Source of the DNA: Collybiopsis luxurians FD-317 M1
Taxonomy: Eukaryota; Basidiomycota; Agaricomycetes; Agaricales; Omphalotaceae
Assembly: GCA_000827265.1 (NCBI GenBank)
Contig: KN834846.1
Coordinates: 162,777 to 192,325 of the forward strand
Direction: 5' to 3'
DNA length: 29,549 nucleotides
Part shown: piece by piece, positions 1-10,536 of the stretch
Numbering within the stretch: the stretch's first letter is position 1
Layout: each line of letters opens with the position of its first letter
Made by a program: the position numbers and the translations under genes
Notes under the pieces: model-generated
What the model saw: the letters and a program-made list of their open reading frames with translations, nothing else
The model's database searches: none
What the model was told of the DNA's origin: nothing

Positions 1-180
1 CTCAGTGTGTCTCTGGAATCCCCTCCGCTTTTCCAAGTTGTTTTCTATCTCGACATTCCAAATCTCGTTGTTAGGCGGGTCCCCTTCTAGAGTAAAGGTT
101 GCAGCCCTCAACTGGTCATTTTGTTGATTGTTTATACTCAAAGTTCCATTTTTTGGAGGGTCCCAATTCTCCCTATTCTT

Positions 181-222
181 GCAATCTTTACCAATATGAT
201 TTGATCCACCACAATTATAGCA
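181..222 (-). other. CCHC zinc knuckle of gag
   Basis: Reads CYNCGGSNHIGKDC on the minus strand, an exact C-x2-C-x4-H-x4-C motif, the nucleic-acid-binding knuckle of retroviral and retrotransposon gag. It lies in the same frame as the upstream gag domain. Confidence 0.9.
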
Positions 223-1212
223 GAGTCCCAGTTTACAACATCAACGGAACTCTTTGACTTGCTCAGGGGTCCTGGCAGCTCGAATTGCCCATAGGAATTC
301 TTCATCTCCTGGGTTTTTTGAGACTCCATCATTTCCTCCCTGATTTTCTAAGCTTTCTCCACTATTTCCATTCCGACTCGAGGCACTCGCAAAGTCTTCA
401 GATTGTCCATATACTGTACCACTAATATTGTCTGAATTTACATTACTGTCCCAAGCTGCAGCTCCTCTTTGTCGAGTGGTCCAATTACCTTGATTCCTAC
501 CTTGTTGACCCCCTGCCTGTTGGGGGTTATTACTATTGGATCCTTGTCACGGGTTAGAGTTTTGAGGATTTGATGGGGCCATAGGATTATACATCCTGAA
601 ACCAGAATTTCCTCCACGAGAATGAGCTGCATTGGTTGCACAAATCGAATTGTCCAACTCCTGGAATCGCTGTACCCATTGTGGATAATTCTGAGGGGGA
701 TGAGTTTGAGCCGCTACTGTCATGTCGAGACTCCTTGTTACTGCCCCTCGGAGCATTGCTACTAATGCCGTGTCGTTGTATCCCGTCTTGAATGCATATT
801 CCTGGAATCGAATAATAAATGTCGCAAACGATTCATTGTCCATCTGTTTGATCCAGGCCAGTTTCACCTGTGCGTCTCATGCAGGATCAAATAATCTGAA
901 ATACGATGTGAATTCTGTGACAAAATCAATTCAAGTATGGAGAGCAGGGACGGGGATCCCAGCCTCTTCCTGTTTCAGCAAATTATTGTAGTGAGTAGCT
1001 GCTGCCCCTGTCAGATACGAGACAGCAAAACCAATTTTATCTGAGTCATTCTCGTAGATAGTAGGTTTGGCCATGAAAGTGCGATGGACTTGTGAGAGGA
1101 AAGGTTCCCATTTCCACCTATCAGAACCGTCGAAAGGGTCAGGTTTTTTGACATCGAGTTTCGCTTCCTTATTTAATTGATCTTTTCACTGATCAAATTC
1201 CAGAATCTGACT

Positions 1213-1526
1213 CGCGTCTCGTCCTGCAGGACCCAGTTCTCCTCTCTCGCCTCTGGGGCCTTGTACAGCTACCCATCCATTTGCCAGGTGCCAATATGCG
1301 TCGTGATTCGAACCCCAATTGTCAGGATCATTGGGTGGTCCTCCTGGGCTACCTGGTCCTCCTGGTCCCCCCGGTCCCCCTGGTCCACCACCTCCAGATC
1401 CCCCTCTAAAACTGCCATTTCTACTACCTCTTTCTCTTTCCAAATTTCTGTCACTAATTCCTCCTGTCTGCATGACTCCTCCATACGGGGGTCCTCCTGG
1501 AGGTCCTCCTGGAGCTCCTGCTACTC
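1213..1526 (-). other. collagen-like Gly-rich tracts in gag
   Basis: Minus-strand gag reads APGGPPGGPPYGG, then GGGGPGGPGGPGGPGSPGG (codons about 1027-1047), then GPRGERGELGPAGRD (codons about 1072-1088). The last is a regular Gly-X-Y series as in collagen. It lies between the N-terminal extension and the gag domain. The plus-strand Pro-rich ORF over it is its shadow. Confidence 0.7.
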
Positions 1527-4500
1527 CATACCCTCCGTAGGTACTGGCACAATTTGAGTAGTCATATGTCGGCTCCACTATGTAGGGTCTATATTCTCGA
1601 GTCCCCAATCTCCAATATTGTTCGGCTGGAACTCTCGCAGATTCCTGACGCGTCAAGACGATAGGGTGATAATCATTCGTTACTCGTCCTGGTGTTCTAT
1701 GCAGAATTGCAGGTATCGAGTTGAAATTTCTGCCAGTCGGATGGACGTATTGCCTAGGAGCAGCTGTAAATACAGGTGGAGTGAATCCTGCAGCCTGCGG
1801 AATGGTTTTCACAACTACTGGTGGTGGGACATGCACTGTTTATTGAGCTGCAGGCTGTTGAGGGGGAACTTCTGTGATTCTCAGTGGTTCAGAAGTCTGG
1901 CAACTCGATTCCCTAGTGAAAGAATTAACCACTTTCCCTCTACCCTTTACATTTCGTAGGGGGGTGAATTCCTTTTTCTCTAGTGGGGGCATTGGGTGAT
2001 GAGTCTCAAGAGCTGAAGGGCGAAGCTGGTCTTCGGAGAATGAGAGATCCCAGTCATCTCGACTTCTCACAAAGTTAAATCCTTCATTCTCGAATTTGTT
2101 CCTTTCCCCTGAGGGTGGGGCATATGCCATATTCCACCATTTTACCTGACCTGGTCCTGACATCTCCCATTGGTTTTGCTGTTCACTGACTCAGGCTGTG
2201 TTTCCAGGATCTGAATATTGAGACGAGAAAGAAATTCCAGGTCCGGTGGTATTTGGGGAATTCACCAAACCCCTTGCATTCCAACCTGGTCCTTCCAACC
2301 GATTATTCTCATGGAAAGTTTCAGGTGTTTCTCTTCTATGATATGTCAGACCGTCAGTCCTGAATCCCAAGTGATTCGGCCATAATGAGTGTCCCAAATC
2401 GGGCTCTGTCACCATTTGTTCAGGATATTGACCCACAGGGTGAGATTCATTAGCAAAACAAGTCGTCGATACAGCATACTTGTCTCAGGCAGCCCATCTT
2501 TCCAATTGTAAAGCTGCATCGAGAGGAATTTCACCTCCAATACATACTTTTGAGCTCCCAGCTTGCAAATGTTCTGCTCTGGGAGAGAAAATCTCCTGCT
2601 TGGTTTGGGTTTCAAGACTCGTATGAGGATCCCCTGTGGTCATAGCAACTTCTGGCTCATCTGTCACTGATTCCATCTGGGCTCTTAGTACCCATGAGCC
2701 TCCCACATCTCCATGGATTCTCTCCTTGTACTGCTTTGCTAGGCAAATATCCTTGTCTCGAGGATTTATCACACTCATCAGCGTGTCGCTGGCATTTTGC
2801 AATGCCAAACATCTCGCAGTTCTTTCTGAAAAGAATTCATTCTCCTCCTTTCAAGACTTTCCTGAGGAGGGTTTGAGTTCCCAAACCCCATCGGCTGTCC
2901 TCACCCAGTGTTCACCCCTTTCTTCGGGTACTATTAGCAGCCTGCAGTCCAGTTCAGTGGGTGGAAGTTGCCTCGACTCTTCCAGATCCTCATAACTTGG
3001 AGTAGTAGTATTTCCCATAGATCTACGATACTCCTTTGCCACCTGAGCTATTTTCTGCTGGTCCCAAAATTGACTGGTATAGCTGTAACCCCCAATAAGG
3101 TTGTCTGCTCTCGCAGACTGTCCTTGTTCCACTTTATCTAATAGTGATAACATAGGAGAGTTCAGCGCTTTCCTCTCTTCATTATCCACTATTGTATTGA
3201 GCGGAAAATTGATTCGAGATTTTCGTATTGACTCGAGACACCTCATGGTGGCCTCGTTCACCATTTCCATTCGTTTGGGATCCATAATCAGCTGTGATAG
3301 CCATAGGGCTCCTTCGTATACTTCTTTCGACTGGAATATTTCATTATTTATTCCATTAGGTAGCTGGGAAGGTCATTGCATTAGATGTTTCCAAAAATAG
3401 GCAGCTAGTACCCAGAAATTGTCCTTCGTTCGAATATAATATTGCATTGCCTTTATTAATTCGAAACATGTGCATTGATTGATTTGAAGTAGATCAACCA
3501 ATTGATGTGTTAATTCTGTCGACAGTACGACATGAACATTCGGGTAGGGAGGAGACATTAAGGAACTCTCGCAGTTCCAACTCTGTGTCTCCTTCATGAA
3601 TTCTTCTGTCATTGGAGGAGCAGGTAACGGACTGCTTTGCTCCAGCGACGAGACAGTTCTTCTACTTATATCGGGGATTGGACTCAACAATCCCTGAGTC
3701 TGTATTGCATTGCTTTCTACTATTGGAGTAGACTGTTTTAAATTGAACGGAGACCGTGGGCCCCTTAATGAGAGTGGCCCCGACAAGTATAACCCCTGAC
3801 TTGTCTCTCATTCTGATTGTTGCAATGCAAATTTAGATTCTCCTTCTCTTGGTGTGAGAGGAAGTGGACATCTGATATGTTCTAATGGGGAGATGACCTC
3901 GTGTCTCGCTCCTATAGATGTATATTGTGTCGTTGGGGATATGCCAATATCTTCATAATAATCCTCGTTCTCAGGATGAGTTGGCATGTGGAAGGGGCGT
4001 GTCGAGCTGACTCCCACACTAAAGCCTCAAGGATCTTCCAGGGAATGAGTTAATTCTGATAAATGAATTGTTTCTTGTTCCCTTCCTTTCTCGGGTGTTA
4101 TTGGGGCACTTTGTGTTGGCCTCATGGCTAGCCTTGAGTCAGCTCTCGCTGCCATATGATATGGCTGACCTTGCTGGGAGCGACTTGAAACATATGGTGT
4201 CGAGACCAGGTGTCCCAGAACATGAGGAGACCCATGTTCGACAGGATTTTCCAGGTCAAACAGGTTTCTATCATTATGTTCCAAAATTTCCCCCGTTCTT
4301 GAGGGTATGGCACCTCTCGCAGGTGCTGATGAAACTGAGCGGTCATCCAGTGTAGAAGCTCCACATCATTCCTCTCTTCTCTGGAACCTTGTAGCTCTCG
4401 CTGCTCTTTGGCATTCTTGTTCTTGACACCGTCTTTCTTGTTCACTTACAAAACGTTTCGCAGGTTCCCCAGACATCTCGGTGATGGAGAGAATGCTGTT

Positions 4501-4567
4501 ATTTTGTTAGGACCTTTACTACCTTTGTTGTTAGAAGCTTGTAGCAGGTTCAGTGAGTAGAAAGTAA

Positions 4568-4573
4568 TTTATT
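4568..4573 (-). promoter_or_regulatory. LTR polyadenylation signal
   Basis: AATAAA on the minus strand, about 30 bases before the proposed LTR 3' end at 4540. Its position fits an R/U5 polyadenylation signal. Confidence 0.35.
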
Positions 4574-5015
4574 ATACCACAGCCGAGACAGAGTACGTGA
4601 TGGGGAGTCGCTACGTACGACAAGTGGTCGAGTCCTGTATGGTTTGAGTATTTGATATAGAGGAATGATCCTCGAGTGTCGAATAACAATTCCAGTAGCT
4701 TGGTGCAACTAGAGATTGTATATCGAAAGGACTCGTTAAGACAGTATCAACAAGGGTTGACTCGGAAGGTTCATGACTTGGTGTCCATTTACCCTACGAG
4801 ACAGAATATTCGAGAGGCTATGGCAATCGAATAGTCTTGTTGATTGGTTCGACAAGTGAGAAGTGGATATGCCAGTGACTCGGTGTCAATGGGGTTTGCT
4901 CGACTCGGTGTTAAGCAGAATAATATTATAGACTAGTGAACAAGAGAACAGAAACAACACAGATCAAGATAGTTCAGGTAATAACAGCATTATCGTGAGA
5001 GATGTAGGTACAAGG

Positions 5016-5023
5016 CTTTTATA
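5016..5023 (-). promoter_or_regulatory. LTR TATA box
   Basis: TATAAAAG on the minus strand inside the LTR, about 225 bases from its 5' end. This is a plausible position for the U3 promoter driving the gag transcript. Confidence 0.5.
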
Positions 5024-5247
5024 CTCTGCGGGAAGACATGTGGCCTTGTGAATAGAAGTTTGGAATGAGCAATGGGTTAGTTCGCCTTGCAAAACGCATG
5101 TCGGATTTGGAGAGCCGAGTTGATTGGTAAGACTATTATCGAGTCGTGTTGTGAGTGTACTGGTTGGAAAGAGCGGAAAAAATAGCATAGGGCATAACAC
5201 TTCATTTCTGTCGACCTTGTATCCATACACTTGCCACTCATGCAACA

Positions 5248-6577
5248 AAAGAAGTTGTTTGACTTGGGCCTGGTTCAGCATCAGCTGGAGCCCCGCTTGC
5301 CGCTGTCATTCCTGTTGATATGGATACCAATGAAACAGAAGGCACTGCTAGTGTCCCCACACTAGACATCGCCAATTCTTCTTCCTCTACTTCCACTACG
5401 AATGCTCCCATCTCTACAGTAGGCATAAATGCCTCTTCTACTTCCACTACTTGCACTCCTAATGCTACCACCGATATCAACAAGTCAGCTGATACCACTA
5501 CTTCTGCAACCCAAACTCATCAAGTCTCCAGTATTGGAGCCAGTGCCAACACTCCCCAAACTCTCAGCAATCCCAACACTCCAGCAGAGACAACCACCCG
5601 TGGTACCACTATCAAAACTCCTCATGTCAATGCTCTTGCTGCTGAACCTTGCACTGCCACCACTGCTACTACTGAAACTGAACCCCACACTGCCGCCGCC
5701 GCTACTACTGAAACTGAACCTTACACTGCTGCCACTGCTACTGAAACTGAAACTCCTCACATCAATGCTCTTGCTACCGAACCTCGCTCTGCCACCACTA
5801 CTACTGAAACTCACTCTGTTTCCTCTGCCAAATCTCCCGAGAACAGTGCTAATACACCTGCAGATGTCGATTCTATGACAAATGACAACCCTACTGAAAG
5901 GACCATTCTGACAAGCGGCTCTAGTACAGTTCACCATAAGGTACACTTGTTTTTCTCTTTTTTCCTTTGAATACATAGCTTATGTTCTTCATTGTGAGCA
6001 GAATCCGCTGTTAGTTGTCTGTTCTCTCTCTCGAATGCCATACTCACATAGATCCATTTCAGAGTTGGTCATGTAGTCCCTTGTACAGTCGAAACTCCGG
6101 CGCGGGAAATGTTTACAAGCAATCTGGCTCCCAAACTGGATACACAGAGGCCAAAGCCAAAGTCGAAGCCAAGCAGCAGAATCGAGCTAATGAAAATGGA
6201 CGATAGTGGCCCGGTTTCTCCACGGTAAGTTTTTTTCCATATGTCTACAGATTACTAACATACCTTTTGGTTCAGAAATATCTTCGCCGTTATATATCTT
6301 CAAGATCACACACCCACCAAGAACGAGTTCGGGAGTGTGTTCAAGTCAATTTCGGATGAGGAAAAGTCGGTGTGTACCTACTTTATGACTCTATTCTTAG
6401 TATCCAGCTCACGGACGCTGTTAGAAACCGCACACAAAATCTCGTCTCTACAAGACTTCAAACAAGATTGGAGATTTGCGGGAGAGAATTCTCAAGGATG
6501 CTGTGGCTTCGACTTCTGGTGTGACTCCAACTCCGACTCCGACTACAGCTTCGAGTTCAAACAACACTTTGCAATAA
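5248..6577 (+). pseudogene. orphan 1: Ser/Thr-rich spliced gene, 5' end cut by the LTR
   Basis: No named family recognised. My model from the first in-frame ATG at 5320 has exons 5320-5940, 6002-6009 (an 8-nt microexon), 6063-6224, 6276-6369 and 6425-6577, with introns of 61, 53, 51 and 55 bp, all GT-AG. The joined length is 1,038 nt (345 aa plus TAA). The protein has a Ser/Thr/Ala/Glu-rich repeat region (TETEPHTAA-like units), then a basic RPKPKSKP stretch, then a compact block (NIFAVIYLQDHTPTKNEFGS, FKSISDEEKS), and a Thr/Ser tail ending TASSSNNTLQ. The same frame continues upstream of 5320 to the LTR edge at 5248 with one TGA (5260), so the original start and an N-terminal domain were probably lost to the retrotransposon. 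Orphan 2 (22489-24639) has the same architecture and two matching intron positions. A shorter protein starting at 5320 could still be made. The microexon is the least certain part. Confidence 0.6.
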
Positions 6578-7609
6578 ATACGGCGAGTCTGGTTTCTATT
6601 TCTCTTACTTGTTTATGCATACTAACTTGTTTTAGCTATTTTAGCATCGATTCTCTATTATACTCTGCATTACGGCGCGAACGAGGGATGGTAATATTGC
6701 GGTGAATAGATTACCGTATATTCCCAGCTCAGCTCAGATAGATCCAGAATGAACGATATGTATTTTGTAGCATACCATTTGTACCCATTTTTTTCCAGAC
6801 CTGCCCAGAAATACGGACAAATGCTGAGAATATTTGAGAGGCAGTCTGAGTTTCCAGTTTTTCCGGATAAACACGGACCAGCCCAGACCGGGTTTTGACT
6901 GGGCATGATCATTGGTTGAAGGTCTAAAGTAAAAAACAAAACACAGGTTTGGCACAATTATGTATGTCATGATCGAAGTTACACAAATCGGGTGGCCTCG
7001 GCTCGGTGTGACCCGCTTTTAACCACTGGAACTCAATGCGCTTTGTATGGACTCCTGTGTTTTGTTGGACTGTATACTGTCAGTTTCAAGTCATATCAAC
7101 ACATAAAATCTCATCAGTGGTTTGTGCTTAACAGTGGATGTCATCAATGTGTACATACTCTACACGTGGTCATTTTACTATTCAGACAGTTCGAAATAGT
7201 AAAATACCTTAAGTTTGTCATTGCTATTTATATCCATTGTCCCGCTGTCAGAGACCAGAACTCGACGCACTTCATTTGTGCTCCTGCTGGGTTTTGCTCT
7301 CGATTCCATACTGCCTTCAGCCATTTCTACCCTGAATGATATTGAAGGAGTCGTTGAATGAGTATGTCTTATATGCGGGGCAACCTGAACCCTATTCGAA
7401 CAGTTATTTCAAAGCATCTCTCATCCCTCGACTTCATCAACTCCCTATTCTCTCACTCTCCACCCCTTCCCCGGTCCTTTTGTCACTGCTATGAATGTAC
7501 TACATGGTCCCACTGACAGAGGCTATCGATACTTCCCTCTTCAATCACGGTTTGTGCATTCTGCTGTCTCTCAATCATTGGATCAAACTATTCTACCATC
7601 TTTATAACA
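6578..7609. other. no gene recognised
   Basis: Downstream of orphan 1. Only short, composition-driven ORFs are present (the longest is 115 codons at 6992-7339, with no recognisable motif). No repeat was recognised. Confidence 0.5.
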
Positions 7610-7989
7610 TACTTTATCTTTTCGACCATAAATTCATGGGGTGTTATGTTTATGTATTGAATTTGAAAAATTCTAAATTCAAAGGGTGAAGTTATGCATT
7701 ACGCAAACTAGTAAATTCAATTCATAAATTCAAGTTTTAAATTTATAGGGACTATCGGGAGTCAGGACTGATGCATTCAACTTTGCAGCCACCCATTAAG
7801 AATTGGGAGTACACGTACAATCTTGAGGGGAGATAAAAAATGCGCCGGTATTATACATTTGAGTGGGTGTTATGCTTTTGTCGGCTGCCTAATTCAAGCT
7901 GGGGTGTTTTGAGTTACGAAATCCAAAATTGGCTAATTCATATGGTCACGTTATGCGTTACGCGAATTTATGGTCGACAAAATACAGTA
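7610..7989. mobile_element. MITE, TACTGTAT family, copy 1 (380 bp)
   Basis: Terminal inverted repeats: the left end at 7610 reads TACTTTATCTTTTCGACCAT and the right end, read inward from 7989 on the minus strand, starts TACTGTATTTTGTCGACCAT. Both continue AAATTC. The inner 14 bases (7622-7635 and 7964-7977) pair perfectly. The element starts and ends with TA, as expected for a TA target duplication (Tc1/mariner-like). The interior is AT-rich with repeated GTTATGCRTTACGC motifs and no coding capacity. A second, diverged copy is at 19939-20329. Confidence 0.7.
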
Positions 7990-8925
7990 TTTTCACTCAT
8001 TTCAAAATGTTTTGTGGGCAAGTGTTGCCAAAAATCCAAATGGTACCACAAGTGTATTTGTTCTGATTCATCATAGTACAGTCCCCTATTTCTTCGCTGG
8101 AGAGTATCTCAACCACTGCACCACAAGCCTGACAAAGTGGAGTCTTGACAGCCATGTAGAGAAATTAACAAGTGTGAAGGGGTGAATCATAATTCAGTTG
8201 ATTAACGGAGTCAGTGGGGTCTTTGATGTTCCACTCTGACTATCTGTTCTCGCGTATAAGACAAAAAGGTCTCAGACTTGTGCCTTCAAACATCAATCTA
8301 AGATGGCTCATAACTCATTGCACCTGGGACTTACTATTCTGGACGCAGAAGTGCAAGCGCGATATCCGTGACCCTCTGTCAAATTTGGCAGGAGATTGAA
8401 CACAATTTGAGTGCGATCTTTCACTTCTAGGTCAAATACTAAGTAGCAAAACAAAAAGCATATTGAGACCTCACTTCCTTGTGAGGCATATACAACAGTG
8501 GTATTGCCTGAAATCTGTGTGTTTCTGTTTTTTTTGGCCGTTCCTGATTAACATCTTGGACAAATGAAATACTGAAGGATCGTGCAAAAGGTACAACAAT
8601 AGCTTTGAGATTGGTATGGAACAGATATGTACTTAGAGCCAGCGAGAATGCATACATGACAGATTTATGAATTTTTCATAATGGTACAGGTCACTGGATG
8701 GGGAATTCTCACTACATCACTGAGTTGGTATGTCATGAGGAGTGAAAGCCCACCAATGAGGACGATTGCTTTAACAACCATTATACCCACTTGATCTGAC
8801 TGTATTTGGGAGTTCCAAGAAGCGCGTCCGGCAGTGTGATATTAAGCTGCGCCAGACTGGAATAAGAAAAATGTATTATGGCAGATTTGACACTAGATCC
8901 TTATGGAAATAATGTGCCACTATGA
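7990..8925. other. no gene recognised
   Basis: Short ORFs only, with no motif, repeat or RNA gene that I could support. Confidence 0.5.
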
Positions 8926-9289
8926 CTCTAGGGTCCGAGTCAGATCCGTATTTGGTAACTTCAAAGAGTATCTCCTAAGGAATTATGAACTACTTTCCTT
9001 TGCTGAACGTGGGCTACCAACAAGGTACATATTCCTCAAACTGTATATTTGAGCCTCTACCGCGATACTAATTGTGTCAGACAAACATGGTCGCGCTAAC
9101 ATTTTCCAGAGTATTGATGAATTTCAGTCTGGTTCGCCCTGAACAATCTCTATTCGGATCCTGTTTCTCCCAACTGAAGCTCTTCGAGAGGCCAAGTTTA
9201 TGCTTTCTCGCTTTAGGTCATGGAATCTGAATAGGGCAGTTAACTCCAAAGCTGGCCACATTGTCTATGTCAATGCCGACTCGAAATAG
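8926..9289 (+). pseudogene. unidentified gene relic, probably spliced
   Basis: Two coding-like stretches. The first reads FGNFKEYLLRNYELLSFAER and stops at a GT (gtacat, about 9023). The second, after a TGTCAG acceptor near 9083, reads KHGRANIFQSIDEFQSGSP, a TGA at 9140-9142, then LPTEALREAKFMLSRFRSWN, NRAVNSKAGHIVYVNADSK and a TAG at 9287. The composition and the plausible intron suggest a real gene once. The frame does not join cleanly across the intron, so it looks decayed. I do not recognise the family. Confidence 0.3.
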
Positions 9290-9992
9290 ACATGGAGATT
9301 AGATTTAACTCCTTGGATGTCCCAAACACAGATCTTATTCGGGGCCTAAATTGTGGCATGGGCACCGTATTTGCCCTACACTTGCGCGCATGTATAACAT
9401 TTTTGTACTCGCTTTCCTTTCATACTTGTATGGGAAGTGTATGAAAAGTATGGGGTCATATGACTCAGACCGGGGACCTCAACGAAGTGATTGTAAGTAG
9501 TTTCATCATTTTACCTTCCTTGCCGTGTCACCATAGATCTCAGGAACGCCCTTTTGAGGCTCGTTCTCTAGTGATATGTGGATTTACACACTCAGATCTG
9601 GCCACTACTATACCATTTTAAGCAGTTGAAATGTCCTATGTCTGCAGGGCATCTTATGAAAGGCATTGAAATGGCAAGCACAAACATATGTGTTTTTTAT
9701 AATGTCCTTAGCTTATGTAGAATATTGAACATCTCCGACAACTCACTTTTTTTTCACATTACATTGGGGGATGCAGGGTTGCCGTTCTACTGGAATACCC
9801 CTGGAACGAAAGTCTCACCCTGTCCAATGTCCGATTGAGGTCTTACGTGATTTTAAGGAATTCCTGAACGGAAGCGAAAAATGCCCCGAGCTTGTGCCGT
9901 AACATTTCCTGACATCTTTGCCTCTACAATGAGCAGTCAACCTCTGTTCCTCTTTACCTTTCCCGATGACTTTTTCCTCACCTGAAGAGTAA
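9290..9992. other. no gene recognised
   Basis: No supported gene or repeat. An 86-codon ORF at 9578-9838 has no recognisable feature. Confidence 0.45.
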
Positions 9993-10536
9993 CTACTCAT
10001 CATGCCGCCCAAAAGAGCTGGAGGGGCATAGCGAGTTTGCATATCGAATGTGATCGCTTCTGGTTCTTTTTACATCTGACTGTTCAGCAGTTAAATCGAG
10101 CCTCAGCCCATCAACCAATTGTTGAGTCGGTGGAGGCTTGATGATATTGTCAACCAGCATTTCCACAGGTGTCTCACAGTCGTCAGCAGCCATATCATTG
10201 CGGATTTCCCCTGGTTCTGACTTCTAATGAGCGCTTTTCGTCATTTGCAATTGAACTTGGTTTCCTGAATTTCAATGTTGACCACGATAGAATGATATCT
10301 GTAGGCACATCTGATTCTGAAAATGGATTTTGATAGGAACCTTCACGAACTCTCACCGGTTAAACAAAAGGTCTTCATAATGCATGTCTCCGTACTGACT
10401 TCAGCCACCGAGGTTATCGAGTTGATGAAATTCCGGTAGCAGCGGGAGTTGTCACCAGGCTGGGATGTACAGGATGAACGGCGTTGTTGTCGTCATCATT
10501 AGTGTGGTTGAGATAATTATAACGCACTTCGCCGTA
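9993..10536 (-). pseudogene. possible spliced gene relic, minus strand
   Basis: Several adjacent minus-strand stretches look coding. One at 10456-10536 reads YGEVRYNYLNHTNDDDNNAV and ends at a possible donor. One at 10357-10394 reads YGDMHYEDLLFNR, bounded by GT-AG-like borders (inferred introns of 61 and 40 bp). An open 66-codon stretch at 9993-10193 contains ETPVEMLVDNIIKPPPTQQL. No family recognised. Two different frames are plausible after the second intron, so the model is uncertain and the features may be chance. Confidence 0.22.

Larger units (their letters stand above)
1..4476 (-). pseudogene. gag: gag polyprotein pseudogene, very long, 13 in-frame stops
   Basis: From an ATG at 4476 one reading frame continues for about 1,490 codons to the window edge without a frameshift. 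It is broken by 13 nonsense codons: TGA at 4366, 4027, 3808, 3373, 2851, 2485, 2191, 1186, 931, 877, 547 and 241, and TAA at 1840 (lowest base of each). Order of parts: a long N-terminal region of unknown fold (codons 1 to about 1020); a Gly-Pro-rich collagen-like tract; a retrotransposon gag domain at about 655-1145, with recognisable text such as FATFIIRFQEYAFKTGYND; a Gln/Asn-rich linker; and a CCHC zinc knuckle at 181-222. Gag would form the virus-like particle and bind the element RNA. The N-terminal extension is much longer than usual. The many stops make it non-functional. Confidence 0.85.
1..5247 (-). mobile_element. Ty3/gypsy-like LTR retrotransposon, 5' part, decayed
   Basis: The 5' LTR (4540-5247) is followed on the minus strand by a short leader and a gag reading frame that runs off the left edge. 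A retrotransposon gag domain and a CCHC zinc knuckle identify the frame. Protease, reverse transcriptase, integrase and the 3' LTR would lie left of base 1, so gypsy rather than copia is inferred from the gag type and is not proven. No primer-binding site matching a tRNA I could recognise is visible after the LTR (minus strand, 4539 downwards). The element lies directly against coding sequence of another gene at 5248, so it appears to have inserted into that gene. The target-site duplication cannot be tested without the other end. Confidence 0.85.
4540..5247 (-). repeat. 5' long terminal repeat (708 bp)
   Basis: The ends form a short inverted repeat: TGTAGCA at 4540-4546 on the plus strand and TGCAACA at 5241-5247, so each strand starts TGT and ends ACA as LTRs do. 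On the minus strand the order is U3, a TATA box about 225 bases in, an AATAAA signal about 30 bases before the 3' end, then the leader and the gag ATG at 4476. The partner LTR is outside the window, so the boundaries rest on terminal bases and signals only and could shift. Confidence 0.6.

Noticed and set aside
1319..1540. Plus-strand Pro/Gly-rich ORF and other plus-strand ORFs over 700-4400
   Set aside because: They are antisense shadows of the minus-strand gag, whose single frame, gag domain and zinc knuckle are convincing.
4510..4560. tRNA-type primer-binding site next to the LTR
   Set aside because: The bases after the LTR end on the minus strand (AGCTTCTAACAAC) do not match a tRNA 3' end that I can recognise. 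Self-priming is possible but not testable here.
4964..5281. 105-codon minus-strand ORF inside the LTR
   Set aside because: It lies across U3/R, overlaps the TATA box and has no motif. LTRs rarely code.
5485..5976. Minus-strand Ser/Gly-rich ORF (163 codons)
   Set aside because: It is the antisense of the Thr/Ser-rich exon of orphan 1, whose splice sites and downstream exons support the plus strand.
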